Shown: positions 25,753-36,016 of the stretch, piece after piece
Numbering within the stretch: position 1 is the first letter of the stretch
Layout of the letters: every line of letters starts with the position of its first letter
Assembly: GCF_024199795.1 (NCBI RefSeq)
Contig: NZ_JANADK010000001.1
Span: 310,001-374,000 of the forward strand
Reading direction: 5' to 3'
Length of the DNA stretch: 64,000 nt
From: Bradyrhizobium sp. CCGB01
GTDB taxonomy: Bacteria > Pseudomonadota > Alphaproteobacteria > Rhizobiales > Xanthobacteraceae
Translations under genes and position numbers: made by a program
The notes under the pieces: generated by a model
What the model was told of the DNA's origin: nothing
The model's input: the letters and a program-made list of their open reading frames with translations, nothing else
The model's database searches: none

Positions 25753-25789
25753 TTTCGCGCTCAACCTTTACCAATCAGGAGTGAATAAA

Positions 25790-27238
25790 ATGACGTTTAA
25801 GCGTCCCTATGGCGCGGGATTGGCGGCTCTCGCAGTCGGCATGTTCGCTGCGACCGCGGCCTATGCCGAGCCAACGGTCAACAAGGGAGACAACGCCTGG
25901 ATGCTGACATCGACAGTGCTCGTGCTGTTGATGACGATCCCCGGCCTCGCGCTGTTCTACGGCGGCCTCGTCCGTTCCAAGAACATGCTCTCCGTCCTGA
26001 TGCAGGTGTTCTACACCGTCTGCGTCGTCACCGTGATCTGGGCCGTCTACGGCTACAGCCTCGCCTTCACCGGCGGTTCCGACTTCATCGGCGGCTTCTC
26101 CAAGGCCTTCATGATGGGCGTCACCACCGACTCGAAGGCCGCGACCTTCTCGGTCGACGCCAACATCTCGGAACTCATCTACATGTGCTTCCAGATGACC
26201 TTCGCGGCGATCACGCCCGCCCTCATCGTCGGCGCCTTCGCCGAGCGCATGAAGTTCGCGGCGATCGCGCTGTTCATCCCGCTCTGGGTCACGCTGATCT
26301 ATTTCCCGATCGCGCACATGGTCTGGTACTGGCCCGGCCCGGACATGATCCAGGACGCTGCCAAGGCTCTCGCTGCTGCCACTGACGCGGCGGCAAAGAC
26401 CGCGGCGCAGGCCAAGCTCGACGAGATCAACGCCGACGCAGGCTGGATCTTCAAGAAGGGCGCGATCGACTTCGCGGGCGGCACCGTGGTGCACATCAAC
26501 GCCGGCATCGCAGGTCTCGTCGGCGCTCTCCTGATCGGCAAGCGCGTCGGCTACGGCAAGGAGCTGATGGCTCCGCACTCGCTGACCATGTCGATGATCG
26601 GCGCCTCGCTGCTCTGGGTCGGCTGGTTCGGCTTCAACGCCGGCTCCAACCTCGAGGCCAACGGCGGCGCTGCCCTCGCCATGACCAACTCCTTCGTCGC
26701 CACCGCAGCCGCCGCGCTGTCGTGGATGTTCGCGGAGTGGATCATCAAGGGTCACCCGTCGGTGCTCGGCGTCATCTCCGGCGCTGTCGCGGGCCTCGTG
26801 GCGGTCACGCCTGCGGCCGGCTTCTCCGGCGTGATGGGCGCGATCGTGCTCGGCCTCGTCGTCGGCGTGGTCTGCCTGTTCTTCTGCACCGTCGTGAAGA
26901 ACGCGCTCGGCTACGATGACAGCCTCGACGTGTTCGGCGTGCACTGCGTCGGCGGCATCGTCGGCGCCCTCGGCACCGGCATCCTCGTCAACCCGGCGCT
27001 GGGTGGCGCGGGCATCATCGACTACACCGCGATCCCGCCGAAGGTCGCCGATTACGACTTCGCGGCGCAGATGCTCTCGCAAGTGTGGGGCGTCGGCACC
27101 ACGCTGGTGTGGTCGGGCATCGGTTCGGCGATCCTCTACAAGGTCGTCGATGTGATCGTTGGCCTCCGCGCCAATGTCGAGAGCGAGCGTGAAGGCCTCG
27201 ACATCACCGAGCACACCGAGCGCGCCTACAACATGTAA
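25790..27238 (+). CDS. amtB: Ammonium transporter AmtB (copy 2)
   Basis: A 482-residue Amt channel with a cleavable N-terminus (ATAAYAEPT) and the core DNAWMLTSTVLVLLMTIPGLALFYGG. Pore histidines lie in TVVHINAGIAGLVGA and DVFGVHCVGGIVGA. Compared with AmtB1 it carries an extra Ala/Lys-rich loop of about 30 residues (PDMIQDAAKALAAATDAAAK region) before the first pore histidine. The start at 25790 follows AGGAGTG. A strong intrinsic terminator ends the operon. Confidence 0.97.
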   Translation: MTFKRPYGAGLAALAVGMFAATAAYAEPTVNKGDNAWMLTSTVLVLLMTIPGLALFYGGLVRSKNMLSVLMQVFYTVCVVTVIWAVYGYSLAFTGGSDFIGGFSKAFMMGVTTDSKAATFSVDANISELIYMCFQMTFAAITPALIVGAFAERMKFAAIALFIPLWVTLIYFPIAHMVWYWPGPDMIQDAAKALAAATDAAAKTAAQAKLDEINADAGWIFKKGAIDFAGGTVVHINAGIAGLVGALLIGKRVGYGKELMAPHSLTMSMIGASLLWVGWFGFNAGSNLEANGGAALAMTNSFVATAAAALSWMFAEWIIKGHPSVLGVISGAVAGLVAVTPAAGFSGVMGAIVLGLVVGVVCLFFCTVVKNALGYDDSLDVFGVHCVGGIVGALGTGILVNPALGGAGIIDYTAIPPKVADYDFAAQMLSQVWGVGTTLVWSGIGSAILYKVVDVIVGLRANVESEREGLDITEHTERAYNM

Positions 27239-27322
27239 GTCTCCTCCCGGGCGCGGCCCCTCCGGGGGCCGCACCCACAACTACGGTTTGGGGCACATAC
27301 CCGGCAATGTCCCGACCGTTGA

Positions 27323-27357
27323 GGGGCTCCAGCGCAAGCTGGAGCCCCTTTCTTTTT
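27323..27357 (+). terminator. Rho-independent terminator of glnK2-amtB2
   Basis: An 11-bp perfect stem, GGGGCTCCAGC / GCTGGAGCCCC, with a GCAA tetraloop, followed by TTTCTTTTT. A second GC-rich hairpin (GCGGCCCC-TCCG-GGGGCCGC, 27253-27272) without a T-run lies between it and the amtB2 stop. Confidence 0.92.
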
Positions 27358-27455
27358 GGCGCGCCGCATCGTCGCAGCAGCTGGGCCTGCATCAAGCCCA
27401 AATTGCATTGTCCCAAGACTGGTGAATATCATGCTCCCGCCCGGAGCACGGTTTC

Positions 27456-29054
27456 ATGCGCCTGTTGCGTTACGTGACCTTGTGTTTGCTGTTGCTCGCC
27501 TTGTCTGCCCTCGACGCCAAGGCTGACAAGCGCGTCGCGCTGGTAATCGGCAACGGCGCCTACCGGAACGTTCCCACCCTTGCCAATCCGACCAATGATG
27601 CGGCCGACGTCGGCGCGGCCCTGAAGCGATCGGGATTCGAACCTCTGGTCGTGACCGATCTCGATCAGGCCGCCATGCAGGAAGCCGTTCTTCGCTTTGC
27701 GCGCGCGGCCCGCGGCGCCGACGTGGCCTTGTTCTATTACAGCGGACACGCACTTCAATTCGCAGGCGTCAACTATCTGGTGCCCATCGATGCTGTCGTG
27801 CGCGACGAGGTCGATCTGCGGCGCCTGGTCCGCGCCGACGAGATTCTGGCGGATCTCCAGCAGGCCAAGAACCTGCGCATCCTCGTGCTCGACGCCTGCC
27901 GCGACAATCCGTTCGCCGACGAGCTGCGGCGAAACGTCGGACAAACACGTGGCGCAACCGTCGGCCGCGGGCTGGCCAAGATGGAGAGCCCGGAAGGCAC
28001 CATCATCTCCTATGCGACCCAGGCCGGTCGCACCGCCGACGACGGCAACGGCCGCAACAGTCCTTATACCAGTGCGTTTCTTGAGCACATCAGCGACAGA
28101 GACAACATCAACGCGGTGTTCCAGACGATCGGCGCCAGCGTCTACCGGCGCACCAAGGGATCACAGGTCCCGGAGCTGTCGCTGTCGTTCTTCGGCGAGC
28201 TTTACCTCAATGGCAAAGCCGAAATCGCAGCGCTGACACCATCGTCACCTCGGACTGACCCTTGCGCAGAGGCCGCCGACCATTGGCGCGGTGCGGATGC
28301 GCTCGGGACCGTCACGGCATTCAGGGATCATCTGCTTCGCTTCCCGTCCTGTGCCTTCGCAGACCTGGCGAAATATCGCATCGAGCTGTTGTCGAAGCCC
28401 ATCGAAAGCGCGAAGCGCCCGACCACTTTCGACGGAGCCTGGATCGCCAACGAAAGCTGCGAAAGCAAGCCGCCTTTTCCAGAATCGCGTCGCCAATATG
28501 TGTTTCGCATCAAGGACGGAGTGCTGCACACCGTGTTAGGGGACGCAGGCCAGCCCGGCTCCGTGATCTATGACGGCAAGATCGAACCGGACGGCAGCAG
28601 TACCGTCTCGGTCAACGGTATCGTTGGCGACAAGGATCCGCTGAACCGCACTCGCGGATCGTCCTATCAGTACAAGGTCGTGATCGAACTAAAGGATTCC
28701 AAAGGGGCTGGCGTCCGCACCGAAACCTATTGGCCGTGTCGTTACGACTTTTCGAAGGTATCCGCGCCGAGCGGAGAAGCCGATCGGAGGCAGCCCGACC
28801 CGAAGCGCGCCGCAAAGCGTAATGACAATGCGGCTGCTGCACCTTCCGATCGGCGCGAGGGCGGACAGGCCACGCCAGGCGGCAACGGGATGAGTTGCTC
28901 CATCATGCGCAGAAATTGCGCGGTGGCTTGCGTCAACTTTGGCGGCCAGCTGAATTGCGGCTCAACCTTTTGCGTGCGACAGGAAGCGGAATGCATGAGC
29001 AGCGGATGCTGGAGAAGTCGAGCTTTCAACGGCTGCGGCCTCGCCAGGCGATAG
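27456..29054 (+). CDS. Secreted caspase-like (peptidase C14) protein with Cys-rich tail
   Basis: A 532-residue protein with a signal peptide (LLLLALSALDAKA-D). It is followed by a caspase p20-like domain: KRVALVIGNGAYRNVPTLANP, the catalytic His at about 98 (FYYSGHALQ) and Cys at about 148 (VLDACRDNPF). A middle region (about 270-440) has no family I recognise, then a basic linker and a C-terminal Cys-rich segment (about 480-532) with nine cysteines. Metacaspase-like proteins of this type are common in Rhizobiales, but their substrates are unknown. It lies between amtB2 and a GFA-family gene. Confidence 0.85.
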   Translation: MRLLRYVTLCLLLLALSALDAKADKRVALVIGNGAYRNVPTLANPTNDAADVGAALKRSGFEPLVVTDLDQAAMQEAVLRFARAARGADVALFYYSGHALQFAGVNYLVPIDAVVRDEVDLRRLVRADEILADLQQAKNLRILVLDACRDNPFADELRRNVGQTRGATVGRGLAKMESPEGTIISYATQAGRTADDGNGRNSPYTSAFLEHISDRDNINAVFQTIGASVYRRTKGSQVPELSLSFFGELYLNGKAEIAALTPSSPRTDPCAEAADHWRGADALGTVTAFRDHLLRFPSCAFADLAKYRIELLSKPIESAKRPTTFDGAWIANESCESKPPFPESRRQYVFRIKDGVLHTVLGDAGQPGSVIYDGKIEPDGSSTVSVNGIVGDKDPLNRTRGSSYQYKVVIELKDSKGAGVRTETYWPCRYDFSKVSAPSGEADRRQPDPKRAAKRNDNAAAAPSDRREGGQATPGGNGMSCSIMRRNCAVACVNFGGQLNCGSTFCVRQEAECMSSGCWRSRAFNGCGLARR

Positions 29055-29190
29055 GCGCAAGGCAATATCCATGGCCTGACCATCGATCGGGCCGCATTCT
29101 TTTTGACCGCGCGCAAAAGAAAAGGATTGCCATTCCAGATTGCCGGCGCAGAAATACCGGCCACAACGAACAACAAATCGGGAGGTCGTC

Positions 29191-29595
29191 ATGCGTTTGG
29201 AAGGCGGATGCTATTGCGGCGAAGTGCGCTACGTGGCCGAAGGCGATCCGATGATGCAGGCCCAGTGTCATTGCCGAGAGTGCCAGTACATCTCGGGCGG
29301 CGCGCCCAACACCTTCATCGCGATGCCGGCGACCGGCTTCAGCTACATCACAGGGCAGCCCAAGCAGTTCACGCGCAAGGACCTCGAGCGCGCCGTGACG
29401 CGCGAATTCTGCGCCGAATGCGGCACCCATCTGGTGACCAAGGTTCCGGGCCTGCCGGCCGCGATCCTGAAGGTCGGCACGCTGGACGAGCCAAAACAGT
29501 TCCACCCGCAGATGGCGATCTACACCTGCGACAAGCAGGAGTTCCATGCGATCCCCGCGGGCATGGCGACATTCGAGAAGCTGCCGGGGCACTAG
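29191..29595 (+). CDS. GFA-family (glutathione-dependent formaldehyde-activating-like) zinc protein
   Basis: A 134-residue protein with the GFA fold metal sites: GGCYCGEVRY, QCHCRECQYISG and FCAECGTHLV, i.e. the cysteine pairs that bind two zincs in Gfa. Despite the family name most members have no shown formaldehyde activity. The ATG at 29191 follows GGGAGG at good spacing. It is a single gene after the caspase-like gene; 29596-29867 downstream (272 bp) is non-coding with only a weak GGCGCC-rich hairpin. Confidence 0.9.
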   Translation: MRLEGGCYCGEVRYVAEGDPMMQAQCHCRECQYISGGAPNTFIAMPATGFSYITGQPKQFTRKDLERAVTREFCAECGTHLVTKVPGLPAAILKVGTLDEPKQFHPQMAIYTCDKQEFHAIPAGMATFEKLPGH

Positions 29596-29867
29596 GCGCC
29601 GGCGATGCAATTTGCACGACGGTGATGCGCAAGATTCGGCGCCCCGCAAAGGGCGCCGGGGCGGCCTGAGTTTCGCGATGCGGGAACCCGCAACGTCGCG
29701 AACAAGCCCCGCATCCCGTTGTTATCCGGCCCAATTATTCCACTCTGGACGGGCCGGCCGGCCGATGGTTAATCGCGTCTTAACCTCGCCCTATCTATGG
29801 TGAACTGAACCGCTTTCCCGCCGGCGCCTGCGCGCGACCGGCTGTTCCGAGAGTACTGGCGCCCAGA

Positions 29868-31082
29868 ATGGTCATGACCGCCTCATCCCGTGCGCCGCAG
29901 GCCAGTGGAAGCTCCGACAACGAACGCTCGCCCTTTGTCCGGCTGAACGAGCTGTTGGCGCCGCATCAGCCCGGCAAACCCTTGATTTCGCTCGCAGTCG
30001 GCGAACCGCAGCATCCGGTGCCCGATTTCGTCGGTCCGGTGCTGGCCAAGCATATCGCCGATTTCGGCCGTTACCCGATGAACCAGGGCACCGAGCCATT
30101 CCGCCAGGCGGCGAGCGCCTGGTTGTCGTCGCGCTTCAAGCTGCCGCGGCCGCTCGACCCCAAGGCTGAGATTCTCGTCCTCAATGGCAGCCGAGAGGGG
30201 CTGTTCCTCGCCGCGATCGCGGCTGCGCGCTATGTCGGCCCGCGTCCCGGCAAGCCCGCCATCCTGATGCCGAACCCGTTCTATCCGGTCTATGGCGCCG
30301 GCGCCGGCGCCGCGGCCTGCGAACAGGTTTATCTGCCGACAACGATCGAAAACGGGTTCCTGCCCGATCTCGACGCCATCGACGAAGCGACGCTCGCGCG
30401 CACCGTGGCGTTCTATCTGGCCTCGCCGGCCAATCCGCAAGGCTCGGTCGCCAAGCCCGACTATTTCAGGCGGCTGAAGCAGCTTGCCGACCGCTACGGC
30501 TTCGTGATCCTCAGCGACGAGTGCTATTCCGAGATCTACACCCGCGAAGCCCCGGGCAGCGCGCTGGAATGCGCCGGCCCCGATTTCACCCGCGTGGTTG
30601 CGTTCCAGTCGCTGTCGAAGCGCTCCAACCTGCCGGGCCTGCGTGTCGGCTTCGCCGCCGGCGACAAGAAACTCATCGGCATATTCCTGGAGCTGCGCAA
30701 CATCGCGGCGCCGCAGGTGCCGGTGCCGCTCCAGCATGTCGCGACCGTTGCCTATGGCGATGAGGCGCATGTCGAGGAGAACCGCAGGCTCTACCGGATC
30801 AAGTTCGATCTCGCCGACCAGATCATCGGCGATCGTTACGGCTATCGCCGGCCCGACGCGGGCTTCTGCGTCTGGCTCAATACGTCCGAGATCGGCGACG
30901 ATGTCTCCGTGACTCTCAAGCTTTTCAAGGAAGCCGGCGTGCGCGTGGTGCCCGGTTCCTTTCTGGCGCGGCGTCAGCCCGACGGCTTCAATCCCGGTGC
31001 CGGCTACATTCGCCTGGCACTGGTGCAGGATAGTGAGACCACGGCGCAGGCGCTGCACCGGCTGGTCGAAACTCTGGGTTAG
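29868..31082 (+). CDS. PLP-dependent class I/II aminotransferase (DapC-like)
   Basis: A 404-residue fold-type I aminotransferase. It shows [16 protein letters not shown] at the N-terminus, the substrate region [17 protein letters not shown], and the PLP lysine in [17 protein letters not shown], with the conserved arginine GYIRLALV near the end. The closest annotated group is N-succinyldiaminopimelate aminotransferase (lysine and peptidoglycan precursor synthesis), but assignment within class I/II needs a tree. It ends 8 bp before ftsK, so probably co-transcribed. An alternative ATG at 29874 is possible. Confidence 0.85.
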   Translation: MVMTASSRAPQASGSSDNERSPFVRLNELLAPHQPGKPLISLAVGEPQHPVPDFVGPVLAKHIADFGRYPMNQGTEPFRQAASAWLSSRFKLPRPLDPKAEILVLNGSREGLFLAAIAAARYVGPRPGKPAILMPNPFYPVYGAGAGAAACEQVYLPTTIENGFLPDLDAIDEATLARTVAFYLASPANPQGSVAKPDYFRRLKQLADRYGFVILSDECYSEIYTREAPGSALECAGPDFTRVVAFQSLSKRSNLPGLRVGFAAGDKKLIGIFLELRNIAAPQVPVPLQHVATVAYGDEAHVEENRRLYRIKFDLADQIIGDRYGYRRPDAGFCVWLNTSEIGDDVSVTLKLFKEAGVRVVPGSFLARRQPDGFNPGAGYIRLALVQDSETTAQALHRLVETLG

Positions 31083-31090
31083 GCGGGCCC

Positions 31091-33577
31091 ATGAGCATGT
31101 CGGCAATCGAACGTGTCATTCCACTGGTCGGCCATCTGCCGCCCTCGATCCGCGAGGGGCTGGCGCGGCGCATGCGCGAGCTCACCGGGCTCGGACTGAT
31201 CGGGTTGTCGGGCGTCGCCTCGGCGGCGTTGATGACCTGGTCGGTGCAGGATCCCAGCCTCAGCCACGCGACCTCGCGGCCGATCCGCAACATTCTCGGC
31301 TATGCCGGCGCGATCGGCGCCGACCTTGCGATGCAGATCCTCGGGCTCGGCGCCATCATGCTGGTCCTGACGGTCGCGGTCTGGGGCTGGCGCATGATGA
31401 CCCATCGCCCGTTCGACCGCGAGGCGCTGCGGCTCGGCTCCTGGATTCTCTGCACCGTGATCGCCGCGGGCTTTGTCAGCTGCTGGCCGCATGGCGGCGC
31501 CTGGCCGCTGCCGACCGGCCTCGGCGGCGTGGTCGGCGATGCCCTGGTGCGCGCGCCCGCGGTGATTTTCGGACCGCCCGGCACGATCTATCGCATGATC
31601 CTGGGCACGATCCTGTTCGCCGCGATGGCGGCGACCTTCCTGATCGCCTGCGGTCTCGGCGCTCGCGAGCATGATGACGAGCTCGCGGAGATCGAGAACG
31701 ACGACAAGCCGCTCGATGACGACGAGGAGAGCGATCGCGGCTCGGTGTCGCTCGGCTGGCTGTTCCACGCATTGATGAGCACGAAGGCACGGCTGATCTG
31801 GCTGTTCGGCGCTGCTTACCGCTCGCTGGTGTCGAGCGGACCGAAGACCAAAGCCGTTGCGTTCAGTCGCCAGGAGCCGAATCTCGGCGGCGGCCGCGCC
31901 GCACCGTCGATCTCGCCCCAATCCGAAGACGAAGACTACGAGGACGAGCACGAGGAAGCGGACGAGGAGGAGGAAGAAGAGGAAGAGGAGGAGCCGGCCG
32001 CGCGCGCCCCGCGCAAGAAGGCTGCATCGAAGGCCGCTTCCAAGAAATCTTCCGACAAGTTCGAGCTTCCATCCGTCTCCGTGCTGGCCGCGCCCAAGGC
32101 CGGCGATCGCCAGCCGCTCAGCAAGGCCGAGCTGGAGGCCAATTCTCGCTCGCTCGAAGGCGTGCTGCAGGATTTCGGCGTGCGCGGCGAGATCGTGAAG
32201 GCCAATCCGGGTCCCGTGGTCACGCTGTACGAGCTGGAGCCGGCGCCCGGCATCAAGTCGTCGCGCGTGATCGGGCTCGCCGACGACATCGCGCGCTCGA
32301 TGAGCGCGCTGTCGGCGCGCGTCGCGGTCGTGCCCGGCCGCAACGCCATCGGCATCGAACTGCCGAACGCGCATCGCGAAAAGGTCTATTTGCGCGAGCT
32401 GCTGATCGCAAAGGAAGCGACCGACACGGTTGCAAAGCTGCCGCTCTGCCTCGGCAAGACCATCGGCGGCGATCCCGTGATCATCGACCTCGCGCGCACG
32501 CCGCACATGCTGATCGCCGGCACCACCGGCTCCGGCAAGTCGGTCGCCATCAACACCATGATCCTCAGCCTGGTCTATCGGCTGCGCCCGGACCAGTGCC
32601 GCCTGATCATGGTCGATCCGAAGATGCTCGAACTGTCCGTCTATGACGGCATTCCCCATCTGCTCACGCCCGTCGTGACCGACCCGAAGAAGGCGGTGGT
32701 CGCGCTGAAATGGGCCGTGCGCGAGATGGAAGAGCGCTACAAGAACATGGCCAAGCTCGGTGTGCGCAACATCGACGGCTACAACACGCGCCTGCTTGAG
32801 TTGAAAGCCAAGGGTGAGGAACCGACGCGCACGGTGCACACCGGCTTCGACAAGGAGACCGGCAAGGCGATCTACGAGGAAGAGAAGCTCTCGCTCGACC
32901 CGCTGCCCTACATCGTCATCATCGTCGACGAAATGGCCGACCTGATGATGGTCGCCGGCAAGGACATCGAAGGCGCGGTGCAGCGTCTCGCGCAGATGGC
33001 GCGCGCCGCCGGCCTGCATGTGATCCTGGCGACGCAACGCCCGTCGGTCGACGTCATCACCGGCACCATCAAGGCGAACTTCCCGACCCGCATCGCCTTC
33101 CAGGTGACGTCCAAGATCGACAGCCGCACCATCCTTGGCGAAATGGGCGCCGAGCAGCTGCTCGGCCAGGGCGACATGCTGTACATGGCAGGCGGCGGCC
33201 GCATCAGCCGCGTGCACGGACCTTTCGCCTCGGACGAGGAAGTCGAAAAGGTGGTGCGTCACCTCAAGACGCAGGGCCAGCCGGAATATCTCGAAGCCGT
33301 TACTGCCGAAGAGCCCACCGAGGACGAGGACGGCGGCGCCGTGTTCGACGCCAGCGGCATGGGCGCGGATGGCGGCGGCGACCTGTTCACGCAGGCCGTT
33401 GCGATCGTCAAACGCGACCGCAAGGCCTCGACCAGCTACATCCAGCGCCGCCTGCAAATCGGCTATAATCGTGCCGCATCGCTGATGGAGCGCATGGAAC
33501 TCGAAGGCATCGTCGGACCCGCCAACCACGCCGGCAAGCGCGAGATTCTGGTCGAGGAAGAAGACAGCCATATGTGA
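31091..33577 (+). CDS. ftsK: DNA translocase FtsK
   Basis: An 828-residue FtsK/SpoIIIE protein. It has N-terminal membrane helices (residues about 35-195), an acidic linker (about 275-305, a run of Asp/Glu) followed by a Lys/Ala-rich stretch, a RecA-like motor with Walker [14 protein letters not shown] (about 476) and Walker [14 protein letters not shown] (about 608), and a gamma winged-helix ([32 protein letters not shown]). It pumps DNA at the septum to resolve chromosome dimers and bring the terminus together. It follows the aminotransferase after 8 bp. Confidence 0.97.
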   Translation: MSMSAIERVIPLVGHLPPSIREGLARRMRELTGLGLIGLSGVASAALMTWSVQDPSLSHATSRPIRNILGYAGAIGADLAMQILGLGAIMLVLTVAVWGWRMMTHRPFDREALRLGSWILCTVIAAGFVSCWPHGGAWPLPTGLGGVVGDALVRAPAVIFGPPGTIYRMILGTILFAAMAATFLIACGLGAREHDDELAEIENDDKPLDDDEESDRGSVSLGWLFHALMSTKARLIWLFGAAYRSLVSSGPKTKAVAFSRQEPNLGGGRAAPSISPQSEDEDYEDEHEEADEEEEEEEEEEPAARAPRKKAASKAASKKSSDKFELPSVSVLAAPKAGDRQPLSKAELEANSRSLEGVLQDFGVRGEIVKANPGPVVTLYELEPAPGIKSSRVIGLADDIARSMSALSARVAVVPGRNAIGIELPNAHREKVYLRELLIAKEATDTVAKLPLCLGKTIGGDPVIIDLARTPHMLIAGTTGSGKSVAINTMILSLVYRLRPDQCRLIMVDPKMLELSVYDGIPHLLTPVVTDPKKAVVALKWAVREMEERYKNMAKLGVRNIDGYNTRLLELKAKGEEPTRTVHTGFDKETGKAIYEEEKLSLDPLPYIVIIVDEMADLMMVAGKDIEGAVQRLAQMARAAGLHVILATQRPSVDVITGTIKANFPTRIAFQVTSKIDSRTILGEMGAEQLLGQGDMLYMAGGGRISRVHGPFASDEEVEKVVRHLKTQGQPEYLEAVTAEEPTEDEDGGAVFDASGMGADGGGDLFTQAVAIVKRDRKASTSYIQRRLQIGYNRAASLMERMELEGIVGPANHAGKREILVEEEDSHM

Positions 33578-33672
33578 GGCAAGCCGCCTCAAGGCATCAT
33601 TTCACGCAAAATCGATATCTGCTTTTGCCCGAAATCACGGTAAAAGGGCGCCCAGCCATACAGGACGACGCG

Positions 33673-34485
33673 TTGATCAGACATCCGGACATTCGATTTG
33701 CCGCCACCATCGCTGCGCGAAGCGCGCGCGTGGCGGGCGTGCTTCTGGTCACCGCCGCGATGGTCACCGGGGCGTCGTTCGCGCAGAACGTCCCCGTGCC
33801 GAAGCCCGCGCCGAAGGGCCGCGATGGCGGTCCGGCGGGGGGAGGGCCCGCTGTCACCGGCGCGACCCAGACGCCGCCCAACCCGGTCATTCCGGATCCG
33901 CGCCGCAACGTGCCGAGCAGCATCTTCCAGACCTTCGATGCCAACCAGAAGGCGCAGGCGGCCAAGGTCAGCGCGTATCTGTCGTCGCTTTCGACGCTGG
34001 TCGGGAATTTCGTCCAGGTCGGTCCCGACGGCAGCAAGACGCAGGGCGACTTCTACATTCAGAAACCGGGCAAGGTGCGCTTCGAATATGACGCGCCGAG
34101 CCCGATCGACATCGTCGCCGACGGATCCTCGCTCGTGGTGCGCGACCGCAAGCTCGCGACCCAGGACGTCTATCCGCTGTCGCAGACGCCGCTGCGCTTC
34201 CTGCTGTCCGATCGCATCGACCTGATGAAGGACACCAACGTCGTCAACGTCTCGGCCGACGACGTCTTCGTCAGCGTCACTATCGAGGAGAAGCAGGCGC
34301 TTGTCGGCACCAGCCGTCTCTTGCTGATGTTCGGCGCCAAGGACGGCCAGTTGAAGCAGTGGACCGTCACCGACCCGCAGGGCTACGACACCACGATCGC
34401 GGTCTACAATCTGGACTCGAGCAAGAAGCTCGATCCCGGCATGTTCAAGATCGACTTCACCAATTACGGCCCGTCGCCGGGTTGA
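33673..34485 (+). CDS. LolA-family outer-membrane lipoprotein carrier
   Basis: A protein of about 270 residues with a signal region (VAGVLLVTAAMVTGASFAQ), a Pro/Gly-rich linker (PVPKPAPKGRDGGPAGG) and a LolA-type half-barrel (SLSTLVGNFVQVGPDGSKTQG, FYIQKPGKVRFEYDAPSP, LFRFLLSD-like LRFLLSDRIDLM, PGMFKIDF). It carries lipoproteins across the periplasm. The frame is open to a GTG at 33574 that overlaps the ftsK stop. I chose the TTG at 33673, preceded by AGGA, because the 33 extra residues carry no export feature. Either start is possible. Confidence 0.87.
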   Translation: MIRHPDIRFAATIAARSARVAGVLLVTAAMVTGASFAQNVPVPKPAPKGRDGGPAGGGPAVTGATQTPPNPVIPDPRRNVPSSIFQTFDANQKAQAAKVSAYLSSLSTLVGNFVQVGPDGSKTQGDFYIQKPGKVRFEYDAPSPIDIVADGSSLVVRDRKLATQDVYPLSQTPLRFLLSDRIDLMKDTNVVNVSADDVFVSVTIEEKQALVGTSRLLLMFGAKDGQLKQWTVTDPQGYDTTIAVYNLDSSKKLDPGMFKIDFTNYGPSPG

Positions 34486-34490
34486 CGGCG

Positions 34491-34605
34491 CGTAGGGTGG
34501 GTTAGCCGAAGGCGTAACCCACCACTTCTGCCACCGCGGAAATCAAAGAGGTGGGTTACGCCAAGGGACTGCGCTTCGCGCAGCCCGGGGCTAACCCACC
34601 CTACG
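34491..34605. repeat. CGTAGGGTGGGTTAG inverted repeat, copy 1
   Basis: Perfect outer arms of 15 bases (34491-34505; 34591-34605), with inner arms GTAACCCACC/GGTGGGTTAC (34514-34523; 34550-34559). The same outer arms recur at 47650-47736 between parA and parB. Fills most of the gap between lolA and xth. Confidence 0.9.
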
Positions 34606-34664
34606 AAACCGCGCCTGTGGACAAGCATTTCGCCCACGCCATTCCATGCTAAGACGCATCCCTC

Positions 34665-35480
34665 ATGCGTCTTTCCCTGACAACCTGGAACATCAATTCG
34701 GTGCGGCTTCGCATCGACCTGGTCGCGAAGTTTCTCAAGAGCACGCGGCCGGACGTGCTGTGCCTCCAGGAGACAAAATGCATCGACGATGCCTTTCCAC
34801 TGAAGCGCTTCAAGCGGCTCGGCTATGAGCATGTCGCGCTGAACGGGCAGAAGGGCTATCATGGCGTCGCCATCGTCTCGAAGATCCCGTTCGAATCGAA
34901 GGACATCCGCACCTTCTGCGACAAGGTGGATTCGCGCCATATCTCGGTGTCGTTCGGCGAAAAGGCCAGCATCGCAAAGCCGCTGGTGCTGCATAATTTC
35001 TACGTTCCCGCCGGCGGCGACATTCCCGATCCGGCGCTGAACGAGAAATTCGACCACAAGCTTCGCTTCCTCGACGAGATGAAGGCCTGCGAGCCGCTGC
35101 ATCCGCGCGGCGAGGATCGCCACATCCTGGTCGGCGATCTCAACGTCGCGCCGCACGAGAACGACGTGTGGTCGCACAAGCAGCTTCTGAAAGTGGTCTC
35201 GCACACGCCTGTAGAAACCGAGAAGCTGCAAGCGGCGCTAACGGCCGGTGAATGGGTCGACGTCGCGCGAGAGCGCATCCCGATGTCGGAGAAGGTCTAC
35301 ACGTGGTGGAGCTACCGCTCCGCCGACTGGACCGTCGGCGACCGCGGCCGCAGGCTCGACCACATCTGGGTCTCGCGCGCACTGAAGGACGCGGTCAGCG
35401 ATTTCAAGATCCTGCGCGACGCGCGGAGCTGGGAGCGGCCGTCGGACCATGTGCCCGTCACGGTGACGCTGGACGTCTGA
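34665..35480 (+). CDS. xthA: Exodeoxyribonuclease III
   Basis: A 271-residue exonuclease/endonuclease/phosphatase-fold enzyme. Hallmarks are LTTWNINSVRLR (start), LCLQETKCID (metal-binding Glu), GDLNVAPHENDVW (Asp-Asn) and the C-terminal DHVPVTVTL (catalytic Asp-His). It is an AP endonuclease and 3' exonuclease in base excision repair. The ATG at 34665 opens directly at the first beta strand. Confidence 0.95.
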   Translation: MRLSLTTWNINSVRLRIDLVAKFLKSTRPDVLCLQETKCIDDAFPLKRFKRLGYEHVALNGQKGYHGVAIVSKIPFESKDIRTFCDKVDSRHISVSFGEKASIAKPLVLHNFYVPAGGDIPDPALNEKFDHKLRFLDEMKACEPLHPRGEDRHILVGDLNVAPHENDVWSHKQLLKVVSHTPVETEKLQAALTAGEWVDVARERIPMSEKVYTWWSYRSADWTVGDRGRRLDHIWVSRALKDAVSDFKILRDARSWERPSDHVPVTVTLDV

Positions 35481-35513
35481 ATTCGGGAAGCCCTGCTACG
35501 AAGCTGCGATCTC

Positions 35514-35957
35514 TCAGGACGTCAGCTTCGCGCCCGCCATCAAAATATCGCTCGCAATCTGGCTGGAGCGCACCGCGAATTCGTCGCGGAGGCGAACGGC
35601 GGCGGCAGGGTCGCTCTCGAGCACGCGCTGGAACAGGCTGCGCGCGACGCGAATGACGGAGGCGTGCTCCAGCGCGATCGCGCTCGACGGCCGCTTCATC
35701 GGCACCACCAGCGCAAGCTCGCCGATCAACGCACCGGGACCTGCGATCATCTCCGCGCCGGCGCCGTCGTCGACCCGAAAGGCGCCGCGCTGGACCACGT
35801 AGCCGGCATCGGCCTCGTCGCCGAGATTGAACAGGACGTCGCCACGGACGAAGTTACGCTGCTCGGAGCCGATCGCCAGCATGCGCAACGAAGCGTCTCC
35901 CAACAGGCGCAGTGTCGGGACACGCTCGAGAAGCGCTACGTCGTCGTCGATTGACAT
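35514..35957 (-). CDS. Cyclic nucleotide-binding domain protein (cNMP domain only)
   Basis: A 147-residue protein consisting of a Crp-type cyclic-nucleotide-binding fold (RNFVRGDVLFNLGDEADAGYVV, GPGALIGELALVVPMKRPSSAIA with the phosphate-binding cassette) without a DNA-binding helix-turn-helix. In the cassette the usual Arg lies in KRPSSAIA. Such proteins act as sensors for a partner. It lies 59 bp downstream of the OmpR-type response regulator gene on the same strand, probably an operon. Confidence 0.88.
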   Translation of the reverse strand: MSIDDDVALLERVPTLRLLGDASLRMLAIGSEQRNFVRGDVLFNLGDEADAGYVVQRGAFRVDDGAGAEMIAGPGALIGELALVVPMKRPSSAIALEHASVIRVARSLFQRVLESDPAAAVRLRDEFAVRSSQIASDILMAGAKLTS

Positions 35958-36016
35958 TCAGGTCCGGGGCTCGAAAGGCACGCGATCTAAAACGATTCGC
36001 ACGCCCATGAAGCGTA

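Noticed and set aside
31079..33592. An 837-codon antisense frame over ftsK
   Set aside because: It lies entirely over ftsK, whose motifs are unambiguous; the antisense product is low-complexity.
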